From positions 1,674,001 to 1,738,000 of the forward strand of contig WJXW01000005.1 of the NCBI GenBank assembly GCA_015832175.1: a DNA stretch of 64,000 bases. The letters are read 5' to 3'. The notes below the pieces were generated by a model that saw nothing but the letters and a program-made list of their open reading frames with translations, did not search any database and was not told the DNA's origin. Origin of the DNA: Paraphaeosphaeria minitans (Eukaryota; Ascomycota; Dothideomycetes; Pleosporales; Didymosphaeriaceae). Positions 35,427 through 46,427 of the stretch are shown piece by piece. A program made the position numbers and the translations under genes. The stretch's first letter is position 1. The number at the start of each line of letters is the position of its first letter.

Positions 35427-37381
35427 GAGATGGAGGCGAACGACAATGAGGATTTGCGCGGGGTGGGTTCATGGATCACGGATCAGTGAACTCTTTCTCA
35501 ATGAGTGTGTCTTTTGTTTTCGGGATGATAGCTCTTTTGAATGCTTCTAACAAGCGGGGACGGTGCTCGGGACAAGAGTTGAGGTCTACCGGGCTGGTAT
35601 GATTTCACGGCATGTGGTTGGAGGGTTGACTCGGATAGGAATCACATGGATTTGGTGGGAGGGTTGGCTCGAATGGGAATCATAGGGAATTGGTTGGAGA
35701 GTCGACTCTCGAATAGGAATCACATGGATTTCTCGGATAGGAATCGCAGACCATCTTGCTCGTGACGTTGATCGAATCATGGCCACTCGGCAGAAAACTT
35801 GCTGACCGGGATGGTGCTTCCTTGCTCGGACGGTTCGGTCTGCCTAGGCCAGGGGCTATCTATAGGTAGAGCATGGTTTCACGTGTGTGTCGGCTCGGCG
35901 AGAAGGGCGTTCGATGAGACAGAGGCGGAGGACGATGGGATTCTGCGTGGCGGTTTGACGATTGATCGCGTGCTCTTGCCACTCGAAGGCGCAGCATCTG
36001 CCGGCGCACCGCACTGGAGCACACTGTATGTGGCGCCTGTACTGTAGGTGGCAGCTGTACTGTAGTGGCAGCGGTCAAATGTTGTTGCGGAGGGCCGTTG
36101 GTGAGAGGTTGTTCCGGGAGTAGTAGGGCATCGCAATGCATGTGGAGCAGTAAATTTGTGAGCAGCGCAAACGTCGATAACAAAGTGCTGTTGACGTCAC
36201 CGGGCACGACTCTCCTTTTCTCTAGGCACAGGCATGAGGCTCTTGCGCATGGGCGCTAGGCCAGGCGAGACGTGTTTTCAGCGCGGCGCATGGGCAAAGC
36301 GAAATGAGGCTCGTTAGCTCGCAGAAGAAAATGACGGATGGAGCGTGCGCCGGCCGCATTCAACCGTCGAGATTGGGCCACGATTTGGTCGGCAGATGCA
36401 CCCAGACCGAGCGAGGACAGGTCACAGGAAGAGGATGGCAAGAGCGACAGGGCGAATGGCAAGAGCGCTGCATGGCAGGAGCGACAGCGCTGCATGGCAA
36501 CAACGACGGCGCGGATGGCAAGAGCGACAGCGCGCCGTTCGCATTGGGTTCGCATCTGCAGCGGTACTCAGTAGCGGGCAGGTCTCCAAGTAATCGCGGC
36601 CTAATGCGGCAGGCGCTTGCCTAGATAGTAGGTGCCTATCGATAGTCGCGGTTGCCGGGCGGCAGTGGTGAATGTGGGAATGCGCGACCCAGCTGTGCCA
36701 GTTGCGCCTGGCCTCCGCCTCCGCCTCCGCCTCCAGAGCCAGCACTGCGATAAGGAGGCGCTGCGACGGCCCCCAATCGACAGCAGCAGGTGTTTGCACC
36801 TCGTCCAGCCCTGCGAGCCCGTGAGCCCCTGTGCACTCGACTCGACGCAGCTGCTGCTGCTGCCCCTGAATTTCCCCGCGTTATTGGGCGGCGCACCGCG
36901 AAACCGCATGCAGCTAGTTGGCCTACACGACGCAACCAGGTAGCACCGCCGTGGGAGGCCCGATGCAGGGCAAGCTCTTCCGCGTGAAGGCCAGAGATGC
37001 GCCCACGCCCCAGCCCGTCGACAAGACGAGGAAAGGGGGGCGCCACCGAACCCAGCCAGCCCGCTCGCCATTGGCCCCATGGACGTGCAGGATGCTAATT
37101 ACCCAGTCGCTGCCCAGGCCGGATCCGGCTAACCATCCAATTTCGCATTCCTCCCGTTGCTCTGGCTTTTGTAGTGCCGCCCGCTCACGCGCTCCTAAAA
37201 GGCTGCCTGCTGCCCGTCTGCTGTTGCTCTCCACCGCGCTCTTTCCTCTCTCACCCAGTCACTCACTTAACCAGCCCTCCTCAACCACAATACCCTTAGT
37301 ACACGTAATAATCCATTAATCCCGTCCCTCACCAATCGCTACCACACCACACCCAAACCACCACCACCAACAACAACAAAC
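35427..37381. other. Gene-free stretch with two imperfect minisatellites
   Basis: No convincing gene was found in 1.95 kb. Around 35630-35750 the motif ATAGGAATCACATGGATTT recurs in four imperfect versions. Around 36430-36540 ATGGCAAGAGCGACAG recurs about four times. The many overlapping GC-rich frames here have arginine-rich low-complexity translations and look like chance. The last 300 bp (CT-rich, TCACTCACTTAACC) are probably promoter and 5' leader of the next gene. Confidence 0.5.
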
Positions 37382-38126
37382 ATGCGTTTCTTCGAGATCG
37401 TGCTGTCGGGCGCTGCCCTCCTCTCTGCTGCCCTCGCCGTCGAGCTCAACTCGTGGCCCGAGAGCGTCAAGGCTGGCCAGACCGTCACCCTGACCTACTC
37501 CCCCAAGGATGCTGCCACCACCATCATCCTCCGCAAGGGCCCTTCCACCAACCTCGACACCCTCCAGACCCTCACCAGTACGTTGCCACCTCATTCGTGA
37601 ACGAGACACGAGCAGCTAACCGTCTGCAGCCACTTCCACTGGTGGTTCCTTCGAGTGGGCTGTTCCCTACAGCCTCGAGAACGGCGACGACTACGCTTTC
37701 GAGATCCGCCAGGCCGGCGCCGAGCCAAACTACTCGGGCCAGTTCGCCCTGAGCGGCGGTGTTGCCTCGGCCGTCTCGTCGTCTGGCTACTCCACCGAGG
37801 CCTCGTCGTCTGCTGCCTCCACCGAGGCCTCGTCGTCTGCTGCCTCCACCAAGGCCTCGTCTGCTGATGCTTCGTCCACCGCCTACTCCACCGGCGTCTC
37901 CACCATCAAGACCTCCCTCGTTACCTCGGTTGCCTCTGCCTCTGGCTCCCTTGTCCCCAGCGCCGGTGCCAACAGCACCATCTCCACCGGCTCTCCTTCT
38001 GCCACCAAGTCCGGATCTCCCACCGGCGCTTCTCCTCCCGTCGAGAACACGGGCGCTGCGTCGTCGTTCGGCGTCAACGCCGCCGCGCTCTTTGGCGCCA
38101 TCGGTGCTTTCGCCTACTTCGCATAA
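37382..38126 (+). CDS. GPI-anchored Kre9/KNH-like cell-wall protein
   Basis: Two exons, 37382-37577 and 37630-38126, with a 52-nt intron (branch GCTAAC), give 230 residues. A signal peptide (1-19) is followed by a beta-sandwich N-terminal domain of the Kre9/KNH-type: LNSWPESVKAGQTVTLTY, then GGSFEWAVP and YAFEIRQAG. This domain is found in many fungal Ser/Thr-rich GPI proteins. Residues about 125-205 are Ser/Thr/Ala-rich and likely O-glycosylated, with tandem STEASSSAA units. The C terminus is a hydrophobic AALFGAIGAFAYFA after a small-residue GAASS site, a GPI-anchoring signal. It is expected at the plasma membrane or cell wall. Its exact role is unknown. Confidence 0.9.
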
Positions 38127-39956
38127 GCGCCCCTCTCTTCTCTTCACTTCTGTTCATGTTTTGCTTTCGAATGATATCACCTCGGCATTTCTCGGGGGAG
38201 GATAATATGAAGGATTGCTCTTCGTTATAATTTCTTTGATGACGCATGCGACGTTGCTGCGCAGATGTTTGGCTCTGGAAAGGGCAAGGGCCTCTGTACA
38301 TGGCAGGCAGATAACGGGCCGACAATGAAAACGCTTGAAACCATATCTACCCTAGCTGTGCGCGATGGGATGTTACTGTGCTTACTGTGCGCGATGTGCT
38401 CTTGCTGATGCACTTGCGACCATGATTGATGGCTTACTCCCAACCGGCGAACCACTTTGTTCACATCCACCCAACGACGGTGACGTCCGTTTCAGCGTCC
38501 CATCCATCCAGGTCGCGGCTGGATCACTGCGCATCCTTTGATCCGCCTGCCATGCACAGGTTTCGAGAGACGTTGCGCGTACGGCGGCATCGGCCAATGG
38601 AGGTAGCACAGCATAGGCGCATAGCTTGCGCATGATGGGTATTGTGTAACTAGTGCCTCGGCGCTGCATCCGAGGACCTCACATCCTGCCTCGTCCCGTC
38701 CCATCCCGTACCGTCCCATCCCATTCCTTCCTCACGCTCTTGGATCGCATCACAAGCTGAAACGCCCGCGCGGCACTGCGCTGCATGCGACGTACATGCA
38801 TCCGTCTTCTCGTACTGCGGACGGCCGCATGAGGGTTGGAAGAATTGCCGGCTGTGGGGAAGACGATGACAAGCTCGGTGCTGTTCTTGCTAGTCTACCG
38901 TGGTGCTTCTACGTCGTGCGCGACCCATCAGACAGCGGCGTTTCGCCCGCATCCTCACGATACCGGTGTGCACTGTGCAGTAGGTAACTCTCAAAGGCAG
39001 GATATTCACAGGTTTCTTGTCAGCATGCTGCGGTCGTGCTTCTACGTCGTGCTTCTACGTCGTGCTCGCACGATACCAGTGTGCAGCGGGTAACTCTCAA
39101 AAGCAAGATCTTCACAAGCTTCTTGTCAGCATGCTACCGTTGTGCTTTTACGTCGTGCTCGACCCATCAGACAGCGACATTTCGCCCGCATCCTCACGAT
39201 ACCTACGTGCAGAAATCTTCAAAGGCAAGTTATTCACAAGCTTCCTGTCATCACGTCTTCACGTCTTACCACGAACAAGCCGGCGCAACAGCCAAGGCCA
39301 CAGCACCCCCCAAGAACGGCCTACGTCTTGTCAAGCTTTCTCTCCGCATGCATCTCCACCTTCCACTCCTTGGCCTCCATCCCAGCGTCTAGAAAAGCCA
39401 ATGATTATATTGCACATGTGCAGTAGCTAGTTCCTGTTGTGTCAGCCCTACCTTCGGCTCCCACCACATCAGCTGCGGTAAGCTGTGGAGAGCCGAAGCG
39501 GCCAGCGTTCACTCGCGCCCAACCACAACCCCCGGACAGAACACTGCAGAAGCTGTCAGTCTCGAGATGGCTAGATGATTGATGATTTTTGGCTTGGTCA
39601 GGCGGGACGAGAGCGTAAGATCTTGTAGGAGTCGGAGTTCGGTATGGTGGTCCATCGATAGCGGTGGTGGGTGGGTAGGGTATACAGAGGGAAGTGTCGC
39701 TGCGTCTGATGTCGACTGCAATCCGCAAAGACAAGACTCTTGAATCGCAGAAAGATCCGTTGGCATTGGAGAGAAAACGTGCATTTCCCCACGGTCGCGA
39801 CTTCCTCACTCGTCGCACAAGAAGCGTACCTACCGGCCGAGACCCGCACGCCCATCCACCACTGCCTCGGCCGCAACAGTTCTACCACACGGGCACGGAA
39901 CATTCCTACCTCCTTTCATCCTCAAATCACAGCTCGGACTCGGCTGCCACCACACA
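38127..39956. other. Gene-free stretch containing a 3-unit tandem repeat
   Basis: No gene was recognised. The repeat at 38893-39254 is listed separately. The part at 38690-38730 has a short CCGTCCCATCCC repeat. The last 300 bp should carry the promoter of the small secreted-protein gene at 39957. Confidence 0.45.
38893..39254. repeat. Imperfect tandem repeat, three units of about 106-133 bp
   Basis: Each unit contains GTGCTTCTACGTCGTGC, then (in units 1 and 3) GACCCATCAGACAGCG and CCGCATCCTCACGATACC, then CTC(A)AAAGGCA.GAT.TTCACA and CTTGTCAGCATGCT. Units lie at about 38893-39028, 39029-39134 and 39135-39254; the middle one lacks an internal segment. Open frames crossing it are short and have no recognised motif. 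Confidence 0.75.
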
Positions 39957-40382
39957 ATGCGTCGCCCCTCCCTCCGCAAAACAACCCTCCTCTCCCTCCT
40001 CGGCCTCACCACAAAATCCTCAACCACCACTATCGCATCCGCACAGTCCACGCCTTCCTCTACCTCTCTCGCCAACCTGACTTCCTTCTCCCCCTCCACC
40101 GAGACCCTCGTCCCCACCTCCACAGCTTCAGACACCGAAACCGCGCCCGCCCTCCCGACCAGCGACTTCGCCTTCACGGTGTCGCTGGAGCAGCCGACAG
40201 GGAACGGGACCACGTTGGCTGGGACGGGCGCGGGCGCTGGACAGACGACGTCGGGGGCGAGGTTCAGCGCGACAGGGTCGAATACGGCGGTTGTGTATAT
40301 GGGGGAGGCGGTGCCGACGGGCTATCGGAAGATAGGGCTTGCGGGGGCGTTGGCGGGGGCGGCGGGGGTGTTTATGGTCTGA
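39957..40382 (+). CDS. Putative small secreted Ser/Thr-rich (GPI-type) protein
   Basis: This is a single exon of 141 residues. The N terminus (KTTLLSLLGL) can act as a signal peptide. Residues 25-75 are Ser/Thr-rich with potential O-glycosylation. Several NGT/NLT sites could be N-glycosylated. The last 17 residues are hydrophobic (IGLAGALAGAAGVFMV), as in GPI-anchor signals. The middle, DFAFTVSLEQP, shows no family I recognise. Codon use is C-rich like the neighbouring gene at 37382. It is a hypothetical protein, and the call depends on the end signals. Confidence 0.55.
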   Translation: MRRPSLRKTTLLSLLGLTTKSSTTTIASAQSTPSSTSLANLTSFSPSTETLVPTSTASDTETAPALPTSDFAFTVSLEQPTGNGTTLAGTGAGAGQTTSGARFSATGSNTAVVYMGEAVPTGYRKIGLAGALAGAAGVFMV

Positions 40383-40741
40383 GGGTAAGGGAGGGGAGAT
40401 GGGAGAGGATGTGGGATGGGGAGTGCCGCGTGTGGAGGGTGTGACAGTCATGCTCGGAAAAAGGGACGAGCGAAGGGAATGCATGACTTGCATGTGGTCA
40501 GATCAGTAATGAAGCAATTCACCAACCTCTCGACATTCTGTGGCACAAAGTAATTTTGTGTAAATCCGCGCTTGCCCGGTACCAGTCAGGCAGTGAACCC
40601 GGCTCGTTGTAATGGGAACGCATAGCACATTGGTATGGCGGCCTCTGGAGTATTGCACTGTATACAAACCCACCCCAGAACTCCATACCAGTTTATAACA
40701 CCGCAGAATTTGGTCAAACACTACGCCAGTGCCCGCTCCTA

Positions 40742-41571
40742 CTAATGATCCCGATATTTTTTGTGCTGCGAGTATATCAAGTTCGCCGCCACAGGCACCA
40801 GTCCCTTCTCCCTCGCCCAATTCTTCACACCACCACTCTCTTCGCCAGTTCCCCAGTGCTGCCTGTCCTTCGGCTTGCTCGAATATAGTGGCTCAGTGGC
40901 CCCATTGCGAGGTGCAGACACCAGGAAAATGTAGCGGTGCTTGCCAGTCGTCTTAGGCGGGCCAGGTGGTTTGTACTCGATTAACTCACCTAGTTCTTCC
41001 GTTTCAAAGATAGGCATGGGGAGGATGGAGACGGTCATCTGCGGGACGGAGACGTTGGCGGCTATCCAGTGGCACATCTATGGCCATTCCGGATTGTCGC
41101 GGGACGAAGCATCCGGATTGACGAGTGTGACAACATAGCTCAGACCTGATGATGATGATCCCTCTGGATCTGCTTCATCGTATAGCGAGAGAGTAGGCTG
41201 TTTATGTAGGCGCTTCGACTTGATGTTGTTGCCGAGGTCGGCGTCCTCCTTCTTCAATGACACGGAGAGGGTTAATGAAGGTGGAAAATCGTCGATTACT
41301 AGATCGCGATGTCAGTACACGGTATGGAGCGCTCATGTAAAGGTAGGCTATGTAGCTATCTGTGGGTATGATCTCCGCTTTGCTTCAATCTACCGACGCT
41401 ACTGTTGGTCCAGGCGTAGTTATGTGGATGTGTGACGCGTACTACTCTTGAAATTTGAGAAATTCACTCGGTGTCGCGCCTCCGAGTGGTTGTTGCAATA
41501 GTTCGGTGGGTAGGTAGGGCGAGAGCTGCGCCTAAGCTAGCGACGAGGGCTACGAGCGTGGATGTCCGCAT
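40742..41571 (-). pseudogene. Secreted PEBP-family protein gene, broken
   Basis: On the minus strand the gene starts at 41571 with a clear signal peptide (MRTSTLVALVASLGAALA), but its frame ends in TGA at 41464-41466. The next expected segment, TPSEFLKF, is in another frame. After an intron ending at 41299 the PEBP fold resumes: IDDFPPSLTLSV, PTLSLYDEADP, YVVTLVNPDASSRDNPEW, then TAG at 41078-41080, then MCHWIAANV, PPGPPKTTGKHRYIFLV and a normal C terminus at 40742. PEBPs bind phospholipids or inhibit proteases and kinases. The anion-pocket DPDA-like and CHW/HRY motifs are conserved, so decay seems recent. One nonsense codon and one frameshift are seen. Sequencing error is possible for each but unlikely for both. 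Confidence 0.8.
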
Positions 41572-42996
41572 GCTGACAGATGAGGATGCAGTTCAAGAAT
41601 GCAGATGGAAGTTTGAAACTATGAGCCATCGAACCGTTTCTTCTTCAAATGCAGCTTATAGCTCAGAGTGACTGAGCTTGTACGCTGGCGATATCGTGGG
41701 TTGAGCTGTCGCGTGTACTCCGTCGTCTCGATGTTCCCCACCCGCTTTCGTCATCGGTGCCTCCAACATGATCTGCACCACCAGTCGTCACTGCTTTTTG
41801 CGACGCGCAAGTTGATGCTAAACAGCCGTACACCTTTCATTTTTGTACCGATCACTCGATCAACGGCAGCCCGATGATGCTCTTCTTGTCAATCTCATTC
41901 TCATCCGCTGGGGTTGAACCTGGACAACTTGCACTGTACCCCGGAGTTCGCGGAAGCTGCACTTGCTGGTCTACTCCACATTTCTCCACGATGCCGCTTT
42001 CCCAACAAGAACTGCGGGATAGTGGCAGTCTAGGGGTCTTCCTAAAAGCTTCTCTAGACGTTCGTTACTGGTCGTATGTCAAGAAAATAGTGGGCATGAG
42101 TGACTATATCGGGAACTTTTCGATCGACCTCGGCGATACAGGCTCATACCCCACAGATTTGACCACAGCGTGGATCCTAATTCGATTTCTGTCGTTGACG
42201 CGGCCATCAAGGGTAGCCTCCGATTGCCAACTGGACGTGCACAAAGCGTCTTTGAGCAACGCTTGGATTGAAGATAACAGTCTCTACCGGAGAATCATCG
42301 AAATCTGCGTATTGAGCAACACCCTTTTGAATGACTATATAGTGATTGCTCATGCTAGTTTATAGGCTTCAGAAACCTCGCCGGATTCGAATCTATAATG
42401 ACTCGGTCTTCGCGGCAGTGGGTCGAGACCGCATCCGAAAGCTCCCTGTGTTGCTCTGAGTAGCGACTATTGCCTATCGTCGTTAGCTAACACCAGTCCT
42501 GCACCATACGTCAATCGTGTATGGTGATCCATACAAGACCCACAGACCCGCACGCCTTCGCTTACTGCTTCCGTACCTGCCAATCCTCCTATCACGGAAA
42601 ATCATTTACGATTGTTCCTGGCTACTGGTCGATCACCGCCCGTTTCCCAAGTCTTACGGCCAATGGGAAGGGAGCATGTTACTTGAGAAGTCTAATACCT
42701 AATGGTTCAAACCAAGCTTTCCCGCTTCGACACTGGAACAGGGTCTACCCATGGCTTGTCAAGTGGATGCGTCTAACAGCTCAAACTATTAGCAACTCAG
42801 CCCACTTGTATGTCATACATGATCATGAGCGCGGAAGCTGAGGAACTTGTAGCTTCCTCCTGGCGTGTGTCTGCTATGGTATAAGACGGACCGCCCTCGT
42901 CCATTTTGAACTCATCCTCATCCGCAGGTCAACATCAAAAACCATTACAAACACTTTACTCGATTTGTTGCATCTCTTGTCATCAGTCTGCTGAAG
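41572..42996. other. Region without a confident gene
   Basis: A plus-strand frame at 41874-42365 (163 codons; from the inner Met at 41991, 125) contains DVRYWSYVKKIVGMSDYIGNF, and another at 42521-42841 (106 codons) has YHGKSFTIVPGYWS. Neither matches a family I know and no intron joins them convincingly. They may be a decayed or orphan gene. The last 150 bp are the promoter and leader of the But2 gene. Confidence 0.35.
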
Positions 42997-44232
42997 ATGA
43001 AGTACGCCATCATCCCACTCGCTTTTGCCGTAGGCTCTTCAGCCTTGGCTATCCGCAAGAGCCAGCAATGTGTGCAGCTCCAAGCTTCAGGAGGTGCCTC
43101 CGGCACTCTCGGCCAGCTTTCTGATGGACAGAACCGTGTCGGTGGCGGGCACGAGGCTGCTTGCTACTGCCTTGACGGCAATGGCGGCTTCACGGACAGC
43201 AGTGGCCGTGGCTGTATCCTTACTCCTCCCACGACCCAATTCCAGTGTGATGCTGGTGCCAGCCCTACCAACGGTTTTTCCATAAACGGAGGCTCGGTCG
43301 CGTATAACGGAAACTCGAAGTTCTATGCCTGCCCTGTCAACGACGGTGGCGAGTACAACGTCTACACGCATCCTGCCCCTGGCCAGGAGAAGTGTGTCGA
43401 GATTACTTTGGGTGCTAGTCAGTCTTGCGGTGCCGGCAATGGCGGAGGTGCCTCTCAGTCTGCATCCCAGCCGGCTGCATCGCAGCCAGGCTACTCCGTT
43501 CCTCCAAACGAGTCACAGCCTGCACCGTCCAAGCCTGCTGCATCACAGCCAGGCTACTACGTCCCTCCAAAAGTGTCCCAGCCTGCACCGTCCAAGCCTG
43601 CACCGTCCAAGCCTGCGCCATCTAAGCCTGCGCCATCTCAACCAGGCTACTCAGCCCCTGCCCAGTCCCAACCAGCTCCCTCAAAGCCAGCTCCATCACA
43701 GCCAGCTCGGTCGAGCCCCCCATCCACCGGTAACGGAAATGGCATCGGTTGCCCCGCAGACTTGAATGGCGAATACCAATATCCCCACCTCATCGTCCCC
43801 GTCTCTTCTTCTCAGCCATCCAACGCCCCTGGCACTTCATACAACGGCAAAGCCAACGGTGATGTCTGCTCTCTCTTCAACTTCGACATCCCCCAGTCGT
43901 ACTCTGGCAAGAGCTGCTCCCTAGTCTTCCTCTTCCCTGAGCAGAAGGATCTCGAGACATCGAGTTACACCGTTTCCGGCTCCGGCGGCCTCGAGTTCTC
44001 CAAGTGCGAAACCAACGCTAGCGAGAAGACCTCGTGGGACAACAAGGGCACATGCACGGCTGTGAAGACCGTGGACAACGTTGCCCCTGGTAACTCATAC
44101 ACTATTGAGTCCGAATCTTGCCCTGCTGGCCAGACTGTTACCTTCCAGATGTGCGCTACTGGAGGATTGTCTTTGGACTACTTCCAGGACTACAACCCTT
44201 CGCCCATCGGTGCGTACGTCCGCGAGTGCTAG
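42997..44232 (+). CDS. Secreted cell-wall-type protein with But2 C-terminal domain
   Basis: This is a single exon of 411 residues. A signal peptide (1-17) is followed by a cysteine-containing N-terminal region (C25..C145) with FSINGGSVAYNG and KFYACPV, similar to PIR-like fungal wall proteins. Residues about 150-245 are a low-complexity linker of QPAPSKPA and SQPGYSVPP repeats. The C-terminal domain (about 250-411) starts YQYPHLIVPVSSSQP, continues CSLFNFDIPQSYSGKSCSLVFLFP and ends SIGAYVREC-like; this is the ubiquitin-3-binding But2 C-terminal family, in filamentous fungi mostly found in secreted proteins. No GPI signal was seen. The function of the domain is not established; a wall or extracellular role is inferred. 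The Pro/Ser linker repeats can expand and contract. Confidence 0.87.
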   Translation: MKYAIIPLAFAVGSSALAIRKSQQCVQLQASGGASGTLGQLSDGQNRVGGGHEAACYCLDGNGGFTDSSGRGCILTPPTTQFQCDAGASPTNGFSINGGSVAYNGNSKFYACPVNDGGEYNVYTHPAPGQEKCVEITLGASQSCGAGNGGGASQSASQPAASQPGYSVPPNESQPAPSKPAASQPGYYVPPKVSQPAPSKPAPSKPAPSKPAPSQPGYSAPAQSQPAPSKPAPSQPARSSPPSTGNGNGIGCPADLNGEYQYPHLIVPVSSSQPSNAPGTSYNGKANGDVCSLFNFDIPQSYSGKSCSLVFLFPEQKDLETSSYTVSGSGGLEFSKCETNASEKTSWDNKGTCTAVKTVDNVAPGNSYTIESESCPAGQTVTFQMCATGGLSLDYFQDYNPSPIGAYVREC

Positions 44233-44773
44233 ATGCGAATCACCAGACATGGACATTGGAATGATGCATCTGGGACGAACGATTCCATCGATTATTTTGT
44301 ATGGCAATGAGTTTGCTGGGAACTGTCTTCTTGTATATCATTCACTTCCGACCTTTTTATGATGATGACATGTCACTCTTTACGACTTTCCTTCTGTAAG
44401 CATGTAGAATAGATCAATATGAAGATACTATCAGCTTACAATGCTTCCTACACATTGGTCGGGTTTCTTGGATTAGGGCATATGTGAAACATTGAACACC
44501 CGCTCGAGTGAAAATTATTGCCGATAAGATTCTGTGACGTTTTTCTACCCCAAACCCAGTCTTTTCAACTACTCCAGTGTTTCTTGCACTTTTAGAGCAG
44601 GACTAGGGATCCGAGCTCGACGTTCTGGCTAACCCGGTTTTGGGAAAGCACTTGAGGTGAATCGAGTGCCTGCCAATGTGACCACAGCCCCAAATACCTT
44701 CCGTGACCGCTATCGCTCCACTCCCCAATCCCCACTCTCCGCCCTGTTTACGTTCCTGAGCGTTCAACAAGCC
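44233..44773. other. Intergenic region
   Basis: 3' flank of the But2 gene and promoter of the next gene. An upstream in-frame Met at 44657 would extend the next protein by 39 residues; the extension has no recognisable content. Confidence 0.4.
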
Positions 44774-45457
44774 ATGGCGGAACACGGACTAACGCCCGAA
44801 GAGATTCTAGGTGCATGCTCTACAATCCTGGACGACCTCGCAAGTGATATCCACGGGTATCTGCCTGCGGCGAATCCCTCGCGCCTCGGTGGCATTCGGA
44901 CAAGATTCATTGCGCGTATGCAGCATGATATCGACGAGAACGTTGCCGGCACCAAGATCAAGCACAAAGTCACCACAACTGAACACCCCGCTATCCAAGC
45001 GTACAAGGGCGCAATCAAAGACTGGGACCATATTACGGATTGCGACGTGAGTTCACCCACTCCATCATCTGGTCGTGCCTGCTAATTCGGTCAGGAATCC
45101 TACTCTGACCTTCCCGAGATCCTCGATCTGGCGACGGAATTGATGGCCGCCATCCAGCTCGATCCCGCCTCGGTTCACGTACGTCCCTTCTCCTCACATC
45201 GGCTTCGCAGCGGAACTAATTCCCAACAACAGGCACTGACCAACACGCGGATGTGGCTCGAGCGACGGATCAGCATGGGCCGTGGATACATTGACACCAT
45301 GAAGCGCGATATGCGTTTCCACGTCTTCGACCCAGTACACTTCTTTCTCGAAAACAACGGAGATGCTGACTTGGGATATGACGTTCCGTTTCCGCGTGGA
45401 TATGAGCCGCCACCCAAGGTGACAATGGTGGGTATGAAGGTGACAGCTGGGAACTAG
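44774..45457 (+). CDS. Hypothetical protein, 193 residues, three exons
   Basis: The exons are 44774-45046, 45095-45178 and 45233-45457, with introns of 48 and 54 nt (GTGAGT and GTACGT donors). Splicing keeps one frame throughout, which argues that it is real. The chosen start has GCCATGG context; an upstream Met at 44657 in the same frame is possible. It is helical and soluble-looking, with MAEHGLTPEEILGACSTIL, FIARMQHDIDENV and MWLERRISMGRGYIDTM, and ends in a Pro-rich FPRGYEPPPKV. No signal peptide or membrane segment was seen. The family was not recognised; function unknown. Confidence 0.72.
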
Positions 45458-45853
45458 GAGGGTGGGAGACTGCGAGTGCAAGGTGATGGCGGAGGACTGG
45501 AAGTGGATGGACATGGGACGGAGAAGCCGTTCATCCTCGACGCAGGAGACGAGCAAGCCATGAAGAAGTCATAGGTACACGATCATGTCTCCGCATTAGC
45601 ACAGCTGGCTTAGACGTATGAAACACAGCCAGACTTGACTCGCCAGCTCGAGTACGCCGCCAAAGGACCGAGCACAATCCATGCAGAGAAAAGAAAAGTA
45701 CTTATAAATATATCGACGTGGCCGCCACAAAAATGCACCTTCCACGCATTACCACTCCCATCCCGACGTCCTCTTGCCCTCTCTCGCTCGCGACCTTTCC
45801 AAATTTAAATCCACGTCCATCCTCCCCATCCCACCCTCTACCGCTCTACCGCT
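45458..45853. other. Intergenic region between convergent genes
   Basis: 396 bp between the 3' ends of the hypothetical gene and the small minus-strand membrane-protein gene. Only terminator sequence is expected; nothing else was seen. Confidence 0.4.
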
Positions 45854-46066
45854 CTACCTCTTAAACCACCCCTTGAACTGCTGCCACTTGGGCTCCCTCT
45901 TCGCGTTCGGGTCCCGCGTCGCGAAGGCAATGTACCAGCACAACGTAATCTCGAGCGAGATGCCGACGATGGCCAGGATCATCGTGAGGAGCGGGCGCGC
46001 GTCGGCCTGCACGCTGCGCAGGGCCTCGGGCGTGGTGATGGGCGCGAGGAACTCGAAGCGAGCCAT
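45854..46066 (-). CDS. Putative 70-residue single-pass membrane protein
   Basis: The frame starts MARFEFLAPITTPEALRSV, has one strong membrane segment (about 27-50, LLTMILAIVGISLEITLCWY) and ends basic, KWQQFKGWFKR. The amphipathic start and basic end would suit a mitochondrial inner-membrane or ER protein, but no family was recognised. Local GC is high and the frame is clean. It lies 360 bp from the terminal repeat of the transposon block, so its promoter borders the insertion. It could be a chance frame, but a well-formed membrane helix with charged ends makes that less likely. Confidence 0.5.
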   Translation of the reverse strand: MARFEFLAPITTPEALRSVQADARPLLTMILAIVGISLEITLCWYIAFATRDPNAKREPKWQQFKGWFKR

Positions 46067-46427
46067 GGGTGCCAGGTCGACGGTAGATTTATGTGTGGAG
46101 GGAGCGTTGTTGGCGTGGATGGGCGGGTTTGGAGAGCGCTTTTCGTTGTTGTTTGCCTTTGGGCGGTCTGGTAGACGCGGTGCGCGAAGATGCGGTGTGC
46201 GGCGTACGGTAGCAATGCAATGACAGCCTGCTGCCCTAAAGAACGGATGCGAATGATGCGTATGCAGATATTCGTCGTATCAAACTCCACTATCAAAGCG
46301 GTCTTAGAATCGAAGGTAGGTAAAAATGCCCAGGAGAACGTGTTGGGTGTAGAGAGCGACAGCAAGCGGTGGCGACGTCTAAAGCTTACCGTAGCCGAAA
46401 CCCCCCGTCGCAGTACTCGCTGCCAAG
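46067..46427. promoter_or_regulatory. Upstream region of the small membrane-protein gene, bordering the transposon block
   Basis: 360 bp of normal composition up to the first base of the inverted repeat. No gene was seen. If the 70-residue gene is real, this is its promoter. Confidence 0.35.

Noticed and set aside
36601..37080. 159-codon minus-strand frame
   Set aside because: It is GC-driven and arginine/serine-rich, with a run of Arg from a CTCCGCCTCCGCC repeat and no domain. It overlaps several equally long frames on both strands.
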